Shown in pieces: positions 1-9,395 of a DNA stretch of 64,000 bases. The translations under genes were made by a program, and so were the position numbers. The notes beneath the pieces are model-generated. The model saw nothing but the letters and a program-made list of their open reading frames with translations. It ran no database searches and was not told the DNA's origin. Where the stretch lies: the NCBI RefSeq assembly GCF_019511375.1, contig NZ_JAEUAO010000003.1, positions 186,001 to 250,000 on the forward strand, given 5' to 3'. The stretch's first letter is position 1. Each line of letters starts with the position of its first letter. Source of the stretch: Rhizobium herbae (lineage in GTDB: Bacteria; Pseudomonadota; Alphaproteobacteria; Rhizobiales; Rhizobiaceae).

Positions 1-1664
1 CGGTAGGTTCCCGTCCATTGGTTGTTCGGGTCAATGGGGCCGGCTCTGGTCTCCTTGTAGCACACCAGGGTGCGATACGCTTGTGCGCCAGAACTGATGC
101 TGGGAGCAAAGCGCGTCTCCCAGTAGACCTCGTTGCCGCTCCAAAAGCAAAGGTTCACGCCCGCATCCCGCGCGGCCTCGACATTGGTGCGCTGTTGTCC
201 CGACCAATACTCGTCGTGGCCGACGCTCAGGAACATCTTGTGGTTCTGGATCAGGCTGCCGAGGCGATCGGAGTCCACTCCGGCCATATAGGCAACGTCA
301 TAGCCGTTCTTCTCCAGCCACCGGATGGCCGGGTACTCGACACTGAAGATGTAATCCTGCGGCCCCGACGCGAGGCCGCCGCCCCTGGTGGTGATCGGGC
401 GGTTGTAGCTAACCGCATATGCGCGCCCTGGGGCGGAGTCGCCCCCCGGCCCGTTGCCTTGGTACAGATTGGCGCCGCCCCAGGGGTTGTAGGCCTGCCA
501 GGTCTCGTCCGAGGTTTGGAAGAGGACATCGCTGTTGCTGCTGTCGTCACGTACGATGAACGGAATATGGTTCTGGCCAGCGGTTCCGTCCTGGCGCACG
601 AGCTTGGCGAAGTAGATTCCCGACACTGCGTCGGCCGGAATTGCCCAGGACGCCGAAACTGACCAGTTGCCGGCGTCGACCAAGCCGGTGGCGTTGTCAC
701 GCAGAGGCGTCGGCTGGTTCTGGACGCCCGTATGCTGAATGGTGGCAACCTTGCGCGCTCCCATGCCGCCGTAATAACCGAGGCGATAGATGTCGATGCG
801 ATAGTTGCTGGAATTCGTATTGATCTTGAAGCTGACGGTCTGCCCGCGATTGATGCTGATATCGGTGGCGAAGCCCTCGATATTCGAGCTGCCGGCGCCA
901 TCAATCCCCCACTCACTCTCCGGGTTGCCAGGCTTCTGGTTCTCCAGAACGATCGGATTGGTCGCCGCCGCCGCGAAGACAATTTCAGAGCTGCTGGGGG
1001 CAACCGCCTCCATAGTGACCGAGCGGGGCGACGTGCTGATCGGCGTCGGCGTCGTCGCGTCGCCGGTCTCCCGGCTTCCGATCGCCAACGGGGCCACGCT
1101 CAGGGCGAGTGACGGATCACTGGTCGAAGTATCGAAGGTGCCCTCACCGCTCGGCCCAGTATCCGCATCAGCGCTCAGCCTTGTCGTCGACAACTGAACG
1201 TCCTGTTGAAGCATCGCTCCGCCAGCGTCAGCGTCATTGGGGGACGATGCGGGTTCGACTGTAACTGCGTTCGCGTTCTGCTCGAAAGGTGCAAAACTCG
1301 ACGCATTGGCGGACTGCAGAGGCGAGGTAACAGCGTCGCTTGGAACCGCCGTTTCGCTAATCGTTGCGAACGTCTGGGGCAAGGCCGGCGGTGTGATATT
1401 GGCCTGACCGTCCGTGGCGGGGATCACGCTCACTCCCTGCCCAATGTCATGCTCATTGAGAGTAGAGCTGGCGACGGTACCGACGACAAGAGCCTGATAT
1501 TTGTTCGCATCCGCAGCTTGCACGGATGTCGCAGATTGAACAGAAACCTCGCGCGTACTGGTAGACTTGCGCGACCTCCCCCTTCCGCCCACGGTCAGCC
1601 ACTGGGGAACCCAGGAATCCACTAGTAGTGAGCGGGAAGCCCACCGGCGAGCTTTGCGGTGCAT
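1..1664 (-). CDS. N,N-dimethylformamidase-beta-like domain protein, N-terminal part (runs off left edge)
   Basis: An open frame of about 555 codons runs on the minus strand from an ATG at 1664, preceded by a GAGAGGGG ribosome site, to the window edge without a stop. The first ~220 residues are low-complexity (Ser, Thr, Ala, Asn rich) with no clear domain and no classic signal peptide, although the start is basic (MHRKARRWASRS). From about residue 235 the protein matches what I know of the family of large proteins with an N,N-dimethylformamidase beta-subunit-like region: NPIVLENQKPGNP, RIDIYRLGYYGG, YNPWGGANLYQ and SVGHDEYWS are recognisable. In rhizobia this domain sits in big, probably exported multidomain proteins, often with Ig-like or DUF4082 domains further on; whether that holds here cannot be seen. 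True DMFase activity is not implied. The family call is fairly sure, the function is not. Confidence 0.8.
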   Translation of the reverse strand, partial: MHRKARRWASRSLLVDSWVPQWLTVGGRGRSRKSTSTREVSVQSATSVQAADANKYQALVVGTVASSTLNEHDIGQGVSVIPATDGQANITPPALPQTFATISETAVPSDAVTSPLQSANASSFAPFEQNANAVTVEPASSPNDADAGGAMLQQDVQLSTTRLSADADTGPSGEGTFDTSTSDPSLALSVAPLAIGSRETGDATTPTPISTSPRSVTMEAVAPSSSEIVFAAAATNPIVLENQKPGNPESEWGIDGAGSSNIEGFATDISINRGQTVSFKINTNSSNYRIDIYRLGYYGGMGARKVATIQHTGVQNQPTPLRDNATGLVDAGNWSVSASWAIPADAVSGIYFAKLVRQDGTAGQNHIPFIVRDDSSNSDVLFQTSDETWQAYNPWGGANLYQGNGPGGDSAPGRAYAVSYNRPITTRGGGLASGPQDYIFSVEYPAIRWLEKNGYDVAYMAGVDSDRLGSLIQNHKMFLSVGHDEYWSGQQRTNVEAARDAGVNLCFWSGNEVYWETRFAPSISSGAQAYRTLVCYKETRAGPIDPNNQWTGTY

Positions 1665-2030
1665 TGCAAGCCCCTCTCGTGAAATTGGCAAAGACAAATA
1701 TCTGAGGATCGTTCCGCCAAAATTATAGTCGAAGAATAACGCCGCATATCCTACCCATTTCGACTACAGGCGGCATCCTTTCAGGTGAACGAGCCTGTGC
1801 GAGCGCACCCGTGCCCTTGAGACTACAATGGGTAGCTGAATGGCTCCCTCCCGGGACGCGTCATGTCATTCCCCTCGGAGCCGGCGCACTGTCGAAGCCC
1901 TTCGGTAGCATGGGTCCAACCGATCGGCTGCAAGGAAAAACGGCCTTTCCTTTGCGCCTCACCCTTGCTTGACACCCCTTCTACCCCTCCATATGGTTTT
2001 TGAACCAAATGGTAAAAAAGGGGAACGATC
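1665..2030 (+). promoter_or_regulatory. Intergenic region with promoter of the first BMP-transporter operon
   Basis: This 366-bp gap separates two divergent genes. A strong sigma-70-like promoter points right: TTGACA at 1969-1974, a 17-bp spacer and TATGGT at 1992-1997, which puts the start of transcription near 2004. A ribosome site (AAGGGGA) sits seven bases before the ATG at 2031. The rest of the gap shows no coding frame that I can support. Confidence 0.6.
1994..2007. promoter_or_regulatory. Inverted repeat overlapping the -10 box (candidate operator)
   Basis: TGGTT-TTTG-AACCA is a perfect 5-bp inverted repeat with a 4-bp spacer. It covers the -10 hexamer and the predicted transcription start of the BMP operon. 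A repressor bound here would block RNA polymerase. GntR-family operators often have TGGT/ACCA arms, but no regulator gene is adjacent, so the cognate factor is unknown. Confidence 0.4.
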
Positions 2031-3017
2031 ATGACGAAAGACATACTGATTTCACGCCGCGGCGTGATCGCATCGGGCATTGCTCTTGGCCTTTCGACGC
2101 TGGCGCCGATCGCCCGTGCCGCCGCGCCGCTCAAGGTCGCCGGCATCCATGCCTCGCCTGTCGAGAATGCCTGGAATTCGTGTCTTCATGCCGCGCTTCA
2201 GGCCGCCGCCAAGCAAGGCGTGATCGAATATGTATTCTCCGAAGGAGTTTCAGGCACTGACTATCCCCGCGCCATGCGCGAATATGCAGAGCAGGGTAAC
2301 AAGCTGATCATTGGTGAATCCTACGCCGTCGAGAAGGAGGCGCGCCAAGTGGCTGCCGATTACCCTGACACAGCCTTCGTGCTCGGTTCGAGCGGCAACG
2401 AGGAAGGCTCGAATTTTGGCGTCTTCGGCACATGGAATCATGACGGCGCCTATCTCGCCGGTATGCTGGCAGGAAAGATGACCAAGTCGAATGTCATCGG
2501 TTCCGTCGGCGCAATCCCGATTCCCGAGGTCAACATGCTGATCAACGCCTTCGCAGAAGGCGTGAAGGCCGTGAACCCTAATGCCAAGCACCTCGTCTCC
2601 TTCATCGGCACCTTCTTCGATCCGCCGAAGGCGCGCGAAGCCGGCCTCGCCCAGATCGATGCTGGCGCCGACATCCTGTTCGGCGAGCGTATCGGCACGG
2701 CAGACGCTGCCAAGGAGCGCGGCATCAAGGCCGTCGGCTCGCTGATTGACTATACCCCGCGCTATCCCGACACTGTCTTTGCCAACGCGCTCTGGGGCTT
2801 CCGTCCGATACTCGACGCCGCGATCGCCGACGTGCAGGCAGGCAAGCCGGTCGGGAAGAACTATACCGCCTTCGGCCTGATGAAGGAGGGCGGCAGTGAC
2901 ATTGTATACGTCAAGGGCGTGGCACCAGCTGACGCGGAAGTGGCCATGGAGAAGGTGCGGGCAGACATCAAGTCAGGTGCCTTCGAGGTTCCGAGGAACA
3001 TGGAGGAGCCGAAGTAA
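2031..3017 (+). CDS. BMP-family ABC transporter substrate-binding protein
   Basis: This is a 328-residue periplasmic binding protein of the BMP/PnrA (Med) family, which binds nucleosides, purines or related bases. The N-terminus (ILISRRGVIASG, a hydrophobic stretch, then an ARA-like cleavage site near residue 30) looks like a Tat or Sec signal peptide with a twin arginine. There is no lipobox cysteine. Family hallmarks include the SNFGVFGTWNHDGAYLAGMLAG segment region and the YTPRYPDTV motif near residue 242. It is the first gene of a six-gene operon (amidase, ATPase, two permeases, cytosine-deaminase-like enzyme). That context points to import of a pyrimidine-like or other cyclic amide or amidine compound. 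The family call is secure; the ligand is inferred only. Confidence 0.88.
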   Translation: MTKDILISRRGVIASGIALGLSTLAPIARAAAPLKVAGIHASPVENAWNSCLHAALQAAAKQGVIEYVFSEGVSGTDYPRAMREYAEQGNKLIIGESYAVEKEARQVAADYPDTAFVLGSSGNEEGSNFGVFGTWNHDGAYLAGMLAGKMTKSNVIGSVGAIPIPEVNMLINAFAEGVKAVNPNAKHLVSFIGTFFDPPKAREAGLAQIDAGADILFGERIGTADAAKERGIKAVGSLIDYTPRYPDTVFANALWGFRPILDAAIADVQAGKPVGKNYTAFGLMKEGGSDIVYVKGVAPADAEVAMEKVRADIKSGAFEVPRNMEEPK

Positions 3018-3029
3018 TTCGGGTCCGTC

Positions 3030-4442
3030 ATGACCGCAGACGCCACCACGCTGGCTGAGGCTATCAAGGTCGGACGCCTGAGCGCATTCGATGCGATGCA
3101 GGCTTCTCTCCAGGCCGCTCATGACCTTGAGGCGCTCGGTGCGATCGTCTATCTCAATCGGGAGTTGGGCGAAAGCGCCGCGCGCGGCATGGATCGCGAA
3201 CGCGATAGCGCAACCCTTATGTTTCAGGAGCGCCCGTTCGCGGGCGTGCCTACGCTCGCCAAGGATCTCGGCGGGCCTTTCGCAGGACTGCCGGTCACTG
3301 CCGGTTCACGGCTGTTCAAGCGCGAGCCATCCCATTCGGATTCAGATCTGGCGAAGCGGTTTCGCCATGCCGGCTTCTGTCCTTTCGGCGTGACGACGAG
3401 TCCGGAATTCGGCCTCTCGTTTGCGAGCGAGCCTGCGATTGGGCCGATTTGCCGCAATCCGCTTGATCGGTCGCTGACACCGGGAGGGTCCTCGGGCGGC
3501 GCCGCCGCGGCGGTCGCAGCCGGAATCGTCGCGATCGCGCATGCGACCGATGCCGGCGGCTCGATCCGCGTGCCGGCGGCATGCTGCGGTCTCGTGGGGT
3601 TGAAACCGGGACGCGGCGCCGTCCCGGCAGGACCTTCTTTCGGCAATCATCTCGGCGGCATCACAAGCGAGCTGGTCGTGGCGCGTTCGGTGCGTGATGC
3701 GGCGTCTGCTTTCGAAGCCCTCGGGGGACAGGCGCGCGGACCTTTCGCGGACAGCGCGCCGGTACTCTTCGAGCCGATTGCGCTGCGGGTTGGCGTCCTC
3801 ACGGACACGGGCGCCGCGCAGCCCACATCAGCCGAGCGAAGCGCAGCCGTCGAGGCCGCGGCTCTGAGCCTCGAGGCGCAGGGACACACACTCATTCCGC
3901 TCGACTGGGTGGAATTTGAGGCCATGGTTGCGGCGAGCGGCAGGACGTTTGGCGGCATCGTTGCGGTCAACCTCGCGGCCATGGTGCAGTCGTCGGCCAT
4001 CGCGCTCGAGGGTGCGGAACCACTGACCCAGGCGTTTGTGGCCCGTGGTCGCGCGATGTCTGGCACCTCGCTCTGGGACATCCTGAACGAGGGCGTACTC
4101 GTGAGCCGCGACCTTTGGGGGGTCTTCCAACGCGTCGATGTCATCGTGACGCCGATGTTGGCCAGCGCGCCCTTGCCGATAGGTTCTTTCCCGACCTATC
4201 ATCAGGACGCCGAGCTCCAGCTCGACCGCATGGCCACATTCGCGCCGCTTGCATCTCTCGCCAATGTTTCGGGCTTTCCCGCGATCACGCTGCCGTTCGG
4301 CGCGGATGCGGGAGGCCTGCCGCTTCCGGTTCAACTGATGGCCCCGTTCGGTCATGAGCCGCTGCTTCTTGCGCTCGCAGCCCGGCTCGAGTCCGAGGAC
4401 CGCTGGCAACACAGATTTCCAGTCGCGGGGCTCGCAGAATGA
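3030..4442 (+). CDS. Amidase signature family hydrolase
   Basis: A 470-residue amidase of the GatA/AtzE-like signature family, which hydrolyses C-N bonds of amides. The Ser-cisSer-Lys triad can be placed: Lys78 in the GVPTLAKDL segment, the cis-serine near Ser154 in PGGSSGGAAA, and the nucleophile Ser178 in DAGGSIR. Length is normal for the family. It begins 12 bp after the binding-protein gene, and its stop overlaps the ATPase start by 4 bp (ATGA), so it is translationally coupled to the transporter. I infer that it acts on the imported compound or on the product of the downstream deaminase. It is not likely to be the tRNA amidotransferase subunit, because no gatB or gatC is present. Confidence 0.85.
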   Translation: MTADATTLAEAIKVGRLSAFDAMQASLQAAHDLEALGAIVYLNRELGESAARGMDRERDSATLMFQERPFAGVPTLAKDLGGPFAGLPVTAGSRLFKREPSHSDSDLAKRFRHAGFCPFGVTTSPEFGLSFASEPAIGPICRNPLDRSLTPGGSSGGAAAAVAAGIVAIAHATDAGGSIRVPAACCGLVGLKPGRGAVPAGPSFGNHLGGITSELVVARSVRDAASAFEALGGQARGPFADSAPVLFEPIALRVGVLTDTGAAQPTSAERSAAVEAAALSLEAQGHTLIPLDWVEFEAMVAASGRTFGGIVAVNLAAMVQSSAIALEGAEPLTQAFVARGRAMSGTSLWDILNEGVLVSRDLWGVFQRVDVIVTPMLASAPLPIGSFPTYHQDAELQLDRMATFAPLASLANVSGFPAITLPFGADAGGLPLPVQLMAPFGHEPLLLALAARLESEDRWQHRFPVAGLAE

Positions 4443-5965
4443 CGACACCAGTCCTCGAGATTATCGGCGTCAGCAAGCGCTTTGGCGACACCCTCGCAAA
4501 CGACGGAATTTCCATGTCGCTCGGCAAGGGCGAGATCGTGGCGTTGCTTGGCGAGAATGGCGCAGGCAAGACGACCCTGATGAGCATTCTCTTCGGCCAC
4601 TATGTGCCAGACGACGGCCAAATCCGGATCGATGGCGAAGAACTGCCTCCTGGCAAACCACGCGCCGCCATCAGCGCCGGGGTCGGCATGGTGCACCAGC
4701 ACTTCTCCCTGGCGTCCAATCTCACGGTGCTTGAGAATGTTATGACCGGGACCGAGCGGCTTTGGAAGCTGTGGTCGGCGACACAGGCGGCGCGCAAGAA
4801 GCTTGTCAGCATCGCTGAGCGTTTCGGACTCAAGATCGATCCTGATGCCCGGCTCGGAGACCTCTCCGTTGGCGAGCAGCAGCGGGTGGAAATATTGAAG
4901 GCGCTCTACAATGACGCCCGTATCCTGATCCTCGACGAGCCCACCGCGGTGCTGACCAATATCGAGGCAGAGCGGCTGTTTGCGACCCTCAAGGACATGG
5001 CGCGGCAGGGCCTGTCACTGATCTTCATATCACACAAGCTCGATGAAGTGATGGCGGCCGCCCACCGTATCGTCGTACTGCGCGGTGGAAAGGTGGTGGC
5101 TGGACGCAAGGCGTCGGAAACCAGCAAGGCCGAGCTCGCAGAACTCATGGTGGGTCGCCGCGTAACGCGGCCGGTGCGCGAACCCTCAACGCCGGGCGCC
5201 GTGGTGTTGGAAGTGCGTGACCTCGGCGTTCGGATCGGTGGCGTCGAGCGGCTGAAGGACGTCGACTTCGCGCTCCGCGAGGGGGAGGTGCTGGGCATCA
5301 TCGGCGTGTCCGGCAATGGCCAGGTGCCGCTCGCCCGCGTGCTTTCGGGCACGCTCGCGCGCACATCCGGCGAAATCCTGCTCTATGGCGAGCCAGTGGG
5401 GCATCTCAGTGTGGGCGATGTGGTCGATGCCGGTATCGGTCGCGTCCCCGAAGACCGCAATGGCGAAGGCGTGATCGGGGAAATGTCGATCTGGGAGAAT
5501 GCAGTGCTGGAAAGGCTGCCGGCCTACTCGCACAACGGTCTCGTCGATCGCAAGGCCGGGATGGCCTTCGCCAAATCCATCATCGATGCTTTCGACGTGC
5601 GCGGCGGAACGCCCGCGAGCGGCACCCGGCTTCTTTCGGGCGGCAACATGCAGAAACTCATCCTCGGCCGCAACCTGTCGCACAGGCCGCGCATCCTGAT
5701 TGCTGCGCAACCTGCACGCGGGCTCGACGAGGGCGCAGTCGCGGCCGTCCACGCCCGGATTCTCGAGGCGCGGAAGGCGGGCACAGCAGTGCTGTTGATC
5801 TCCGAGGACCTCGACGAGGTTATCTCCCTGGCCGACCGGATCCAGGCGATCGTCGCTGGCAGGCTCTCGCCGCCCCTCGACGCGGGGAGGATCGATGCGC
5901 GGCGGCTTGGACTTATGATGTCCGGCGACTGGAGCCACGCGGCGGAGGCTACCCATGCGCCTTGA
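4439..5965 (+). CDS. Double ATPase of BMP-type nucleobase/nucleoside ABC importer
   Basis: 508 residues with two fused ABC domains, as is usual for the ribose/nucleoside-type (NupA/YufO-like) importers. The first half has a good Walker A (GENGAGKTT, residues 38-46), a signature LSVGEQQR and Walker B ILILDEPTA. In the second half Walker A has decayed to GVSGNGQ, and the Walker B region reads LIAAQPARG, while the signature LSGGNMQK remains. Degeneration of the second site is normal in this family. It overlaps the amidase by 4 bp and the first permease by 11 bp. It energises uptake through the two permeases that follow. Confidence 0.92.
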   Translation: MTTPVLEIIGVSKRFGDTLANDGISMSLGKGEIVALLGENGAGKTTLMSILFGHYVPDDGQIRIDGEELPPGKPRAAISAGVGMVHQHFSLASNLTVLENVMTGTERLWKLWSATQAARKKLVSIAERFGLKIDPDARLGDLSVGEQQRVEILKALYNDARILILDEPTAVLTNIEAERLFATLKDMARQGLSLIFISHKLDEVMAAAHRIVVLRGGKVVAGRKASETSKAELAELMVGRRVTRPVREPSTPGAVVLEVRDLGVRIGGVERLKDVDFALREGEVLGIIGVSGNGQVPLARVLSGTLARTSGEILLYGEPVGHLSVGDVVDAGIGRVPEDRNGEGVIGEMSIWENAVLERLPAYSHNGLVDRKAGMAFAKSIIDAFDVRGGTPASGTRLLSGGNMQKLILGRNLSHRPRILIAAQPARGLDEGAVAAVHARILEARKAGTAVLLISEDLDEVISLADRIQAIVAGRLSPPLDAGRIDARRLGLMMSGDWSHAAEATHAP

Positions 5966-7004
5966 ACGTCGCGAACACCGTCCGCTGCTGCTGCTGATCG
6001 GTGCGCCGATCGCGGCGATCGTCGCAGCACTCGCCCTCTCGGGCATCCTGATCGCCATTGCCGGCGCACCGGTGCTTGATGCCTACAGGCGGATCCTGGT
6101 CGGCGCCTTTGGCTCCCGGCTTTCGGCGACCGAGACATTGACCCGGGCCACGCCATTGATCCTGACAGGACTCGCCGCCGCCGTCGCCTTCCGTGCCCGG
6201 CTCTGGAATATCGGCGCCGAGGGACAGTTCTATCTCGGTGCGATCGCTGTCGCCGCGTTCGGTTCCAGGCTGCTGGCGGAGCTGCCGGGGCCGATCCTCA
6301 TTCCGTTGCTGCTGGTCGTCGGCGCGATCGCGGGCATGGCGCTGATCCTCGTGCCGCTCTGGCTGAGATTGCGCTTCTCGGTCGACGAGGTCGTGAGCAG
6401 CCTGCTCATGAACTTCATCGCCGTTCTCTTCGTCTCGATGCTCATCGATGGCGTGCTTAAGGATCCCCTCGCCTTTGGCTGGCCACAGTCCCAGGCGGTG
6501 GCCGATCATGCAACGCTTCCGAAGCTCATCGCGCGGTCGCGGCTTCATATCGGCCTTGTGATTGCAATGGTTTTGGCTGTCTTGGTTTACCTCGTCCAGT
6601 CGCGTACCGTGTTCGGCATGCAGTCGCGCGCGGCGGGGCTCAATCCGCAAGGGGCCCTCTTCGCGGGCGTGCCGCTCGGGCGCACGCTGGTCAAGGTTGC
6701 CTGTCTCTCCGGTGGGCTTGCGGGTCTGGCCGGCGCGATTGAAGTCATGGGGGTCAAAGGTTATGTCACGACCGACCTGTCCCCGGGCTTCGGCTATGCC
6801 GGCATCGTTGTCGCCATGCTCGCCAACCTCAATCCGATCGGCGTCGTCTTCGCAGCCCTGTTCACCGCCATCATGTTCGTGGGCGCCGATGGCATGAGCC
6901 GCAGCCTTGGAATCCCCACCTACATCGCCGATGTTACCGTGGCGCTAGCGCTGCTCACCATGCTGGTCGCCCTTTTCTTCACCCAGTATAGGATCCGCCG
7001 ATGA
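5955..7004 (+). CDS. BMP-type ABC transporter permease 1
   Basis: A 349-residue polytopic inner-membrane protein of the BPD_transp_2 family, related to NupP/YufP. A hydrophobic N-terminal segment (about residues 13-40) is followed by a loop and the conserved stretch ending LWNIGAEGQFYLGAI, then FSVDEVVSSLLMNF and, later, an AGLAGAIEVMG segment. All are typical of the first of the two permeases in these systems. The start overlaps the end of the ATPase gene, and the stop overlaps the next permease by 4 bp. It pairs with the next protein to form the channel. Confidence 0.9.
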   Translation: MRLERREHRPLLLLIGAPIAAIVAALALSGILIAIAGAPVLDAYRRILVGAFGSRLSATETLTRATPLILTGLAAAVAFRARLWNIGAEGQFYLGAIAVAAFGSRLLAELPGPILIPLLLVVGAIAGMALILVPLWLRLRFSVDEVVSSLLMNFIAVLFVSMLIDGVLKDPLAFGWPQSQAVADHATLPKLIARSRLHIGLVIAMVLAVLVYLVQSRTVFGMQSRAAGLNPQGALFAGVPLGRTLVKVACLSGGLAGLAGAIEVMGVKGYVTTDLSPGFGYAGIVVAMLANLNPIGVVFAALFTAIMFVGADGMSRSLGIPTYIADVTVALALLTMLVALFFTQYRIRR

Positions 7005-7942
7005 GCGTCGTGTTCGACATACTGGCCTCTGCCGGTCTCTGGGCAGCGATCCTGCGCATTGCCACACCGCTGATCTTCGGCACGCTTGGCGCGCTGCTCT
7101 GCGAGCGGGCAGGCGTCCTCAACCTCGGCATCGAGGGTATCATGACCTTCGGCGCGATGATCGGCTGGCTTGCCGTGTTTCACGGCGCGGATCTGTGGAC
7201 AGGCGTGCTGGTGGCCGCGATCTCCGGTGCACTTTTCGGCGTGCTGCATTCGCTGCTGACGGTTACCCTCGGGCTCTCGCAACACGTCTCGGGGTTGGGC
7301 GTGACGCTCTTTGCCTCGAGCTTCAGCTACTACGTCTTCCGGCTGGTTGTCCCCGTGGCGGGCACACCGCCAACGGTCATGCCGTTCCAGCCGATCGACA
7401 TTCCGGCGCTTTCGTCGCTTCCCTTCATCGGCCCGGCTTTCTTCACCCAGACGGCTCCGACCTATCTCGCCATCGTCGTCGCGCTGATCATGGCCTATAT
7501 CATCTTCCACACGCCTGTCGGGCTTGCAATCCGGATGACGGGGGAGAATCCGCATGCCGCCGAAGCTCAAGGCGTGAACCCGATGAAGGTACGCTACGGC
7601 ACGGTGATCGTCGGCAGTGCGCTTATGGCTGTCGGCGGCGCTTTCCTCACACTTTCGGCGTTCAACTCCTTCTTCCCGACCATGGTACAGGGACGCGGCT
7701 GGATCTGCATCGCGCTCGTGGTGTTCGCCTCCTGGCGACCGGGGCGGGCACTGTTCGGGGCACTGCTCTTCGCCTTTTTCGATGCCTTCCAGCTCAGGCT
7801 GCAGACAGTCGTCGAAGGCGTGCCTTACCAGATCTTCCTGATGACGCCCTACATCCTCTCCATCTTCGCACTCGCCCTCATGGCGCGACGAGCCCGCGTA
7901 CCGCAGGCGCTGATGCAGCCCTACCGCCGCGGCGAACGATAA
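7001..7942 (+). CDS. BMP-type ABC transporter permease 2
   Basis: A 313-residue permease related to NupQ/YufQ. Recognisable family segments are LCERAGVLNLGIEGIM near residues 32-47, VGLAIRMTGENPHAAEAQG near residue 170-190 (a cytoplasmic loop contacting the ATPase), and GRGWICIALVVFASW. Around eight to ten hydrophobic segments are visible. It overlaps the upstream permease by 4 bp and is followed 16 bp later by the deaminase ATG. It completes an importer of one binding protein, one double ATPase and two different permeases. Confidence 0.9.
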   Translation: MSVVFDILASAGLWAAILRIATPLIFGTLGALLCERAGVLNLGIEGIMTFGAMIGWLAVFHGADLWTGVLVAAISGALFGVLHSLLTVTLGLSQHVSGLGVTLFASSFSYYVFRLVVPVAGTPPTVMPFQPIDIPALSSLPFIGPAFFTQTAPTYLAIVVALIMAYIIFHTPVGLAIRMTGENPHAAEAQGVNPMKVRYGTVIVGSALMAVGGAFLTLSAFNSFFPTMVQGRGWICIALVVFASWRPGRALFGALLFAFFDAFQLRLQTVVEGVPYQIFLMTPYILSIFALALMARRARVPQALMQPYRRGER

Positions 7943-7958
7943 CTTGAAAGGTCCCGGC

Positions 7959-9251
7959 ATGTTTGATCTCATTGTCCGAAACGCGAACCTTCCCGATGGA
8001 CGTAGCGGGATCGACATCGCAATCGCCCGAGGCAAGATCGCCGCAATCGAAAAGGGGATCGCGGCCAGTGCCGGCGAGGAGATAGATGCGACCGACCGAC
8101 TGGTGAGCCCGCCTTTCATCGACCCGCATTTCCACATGGATGCAACGTTGTCTCTCGGCATTCCTCGCATGAACGTGTCCGGTACGTTGCTCGAAGGCAT
8201 CGCGCTTTGGGGTGAGCTGCGACCGATCGTCACCAAGGAGGAACTGGTCGAGCGGGCGCTGCGGTATTGCGACCTCGCAGTCACGCAAGGCCTTCTCTTC
8301 ATCCGCAGCCATGTTGATACGTCCGATCCCAAGCTCGTCACGGTCGAAGCGCTGCTGGAAGTCAAGGATCGCATCAAGCCTTATATCGAGCTGCAGCTCG
8401 TGGCCTTTCCGCAGGACGGTTATTATCGCGCGAAGGACGGTGTTACCGCACTCAACCGCGCACTCGACATGGGCGTCGACATTGTCGGCGGCATTCCGCA
8501 TTTCGAGCGCACCATGGAGGATGGCCGGCTATCGGTGGAGGCGCTCTGCCGACTGGCCGCCGACCGAGGCCTGCCCGTCGACATGCATTGCGATGAGACC
8601 GACGATCCGATGTCGCGCCATATCGAAACGCTGGCCGCCGAGACAATCCGCCACGGCCTGCAGGGTCGCGTCGCCGGCTCGCACCTCACGTCCATGCATT
8701 CCATGGACAACTACTACGTCTCGAAGCTCATCCCGCTGATGGCGGAGGCCCAGATCAACGTAATTCCCAATCCGCTGATCAACATCATGCTGCAGGGCCG
8801 GCACGATACCTATCCCAAACGCCGGGGCATGACCCGCGTACGCGAGATGATGGTGGCCGGGCTCAACGTTTCTTTCGGGCATGATTGCGTGATGGATCCG
8901 TGGTATTCGATGGGCTCGGGCGACATGCTTGAGGTTGGCCATATGGCGATCCATGTTGCCCAGATGGCAGGCATTGAAGACAAGAGGCAGATCTTTGATG
9001 CACTCACCGTCAATTCTGCAAAAACGCTCGGCCTCCAGGGCTATGGTTTGGAGAAAGGCTGCAAGGCCGACATCGTTATCCTCCAGGCCGCCGATCCGAT
9101 GGAGGCGCTCCGGCTGAAGCCGAACCGGCTTGCGGTCATCAAGGGCGGCAAGGTGATCGCTCGTACGGCGCCCCGGATAGGCGAACTCTTCCTCGACGGC
9201 CGCCCGAAGAGCATCGATGGCGGCCGAGACTACGTGCCGAAGATCCAATGA
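7959..9251 (+). CDS. codA: CodA-like cytosine deaminase / amidohydrolase
   Basis: A 430-residue metal-dependent amidohydrolase resembling E. coli CodA along its whole length. Metal and catalytic motifs are visible: PHFHMD with His57 and His59, the VDMHCDETDD segment (His and catalytic Glu), the GSHLTSMHSMDN segment and GHDCVMDPW carrying the metal Asp. The LQGRHDTYPKRRGMTRVREM block is also CodA-like. I chose the ATG at 7959 because GAAAGG lies seven bases upstream; a TTG at 7944 would add five residues. It is the last gene of the operon. Cytosine to uracil plus ammonia is the reference reaction. Relatives act on isoguanine, creatinine-like or other cyclic substrates, so the true substrate is open. 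Confidence 0.8.
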   Translation: MFDLIVRNANLPDGRSGIDIAIARGKIAAIEKGIAASAGEEIDATDRLVSPPFIDPHFHMDATLSLGIPRMNVSGTLLEGIALWGELRPIVTKEELVERALRYCDLAVTQGLLFIRSHVDTSDPKLVTVEALLEVKDRIKPYIELQLVAFPQDGYYRAKDGVTALNRALDMGVDIVGGIPHFERTMEDGRLSVEALCRLAADRGLPVDMHCDETDDPMSRHIETLAAETIRHGLQGRVAGSHLTSMHSMDNYYVSKLIPLMAEAQINVIPNPLINIMLQGRHDTYPKRRGMTRVREMMVAGLNVSFGHDCVMDPWYSMGSGDMLEVGHMAIHVAQMAGIEDKRQIFDALTVNSAKTLGLQGYGLEKGCKADIVILQAADPMEALRLKPNRLAVIKGGKVIARTAPRIGELFLDGRPKSIDGGRDYVPKIQ

Positions 9252-9395
9252 GACCGATGCGCGGGCGGCGCGACCGCGTGTTGACCAGCTGATGCCAGCG
9301 CGGCGGCCGCGGCCATGACCATAGGGTATCCTCTGCGCGCTGCGCAGGGGCGTGCATCACCTGGGTCGCCGGTCACCTCGCCCAACAAGGCTCCG

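Noticed and set aside
18-1197. Open frames on the plus strand (and one alternative minus frame) over the left-edge gene
   Set aside because: They overlap the long minus frame that reads as a recognisable domain protein, and their products are Arg/Ala-rich non-family sequence.
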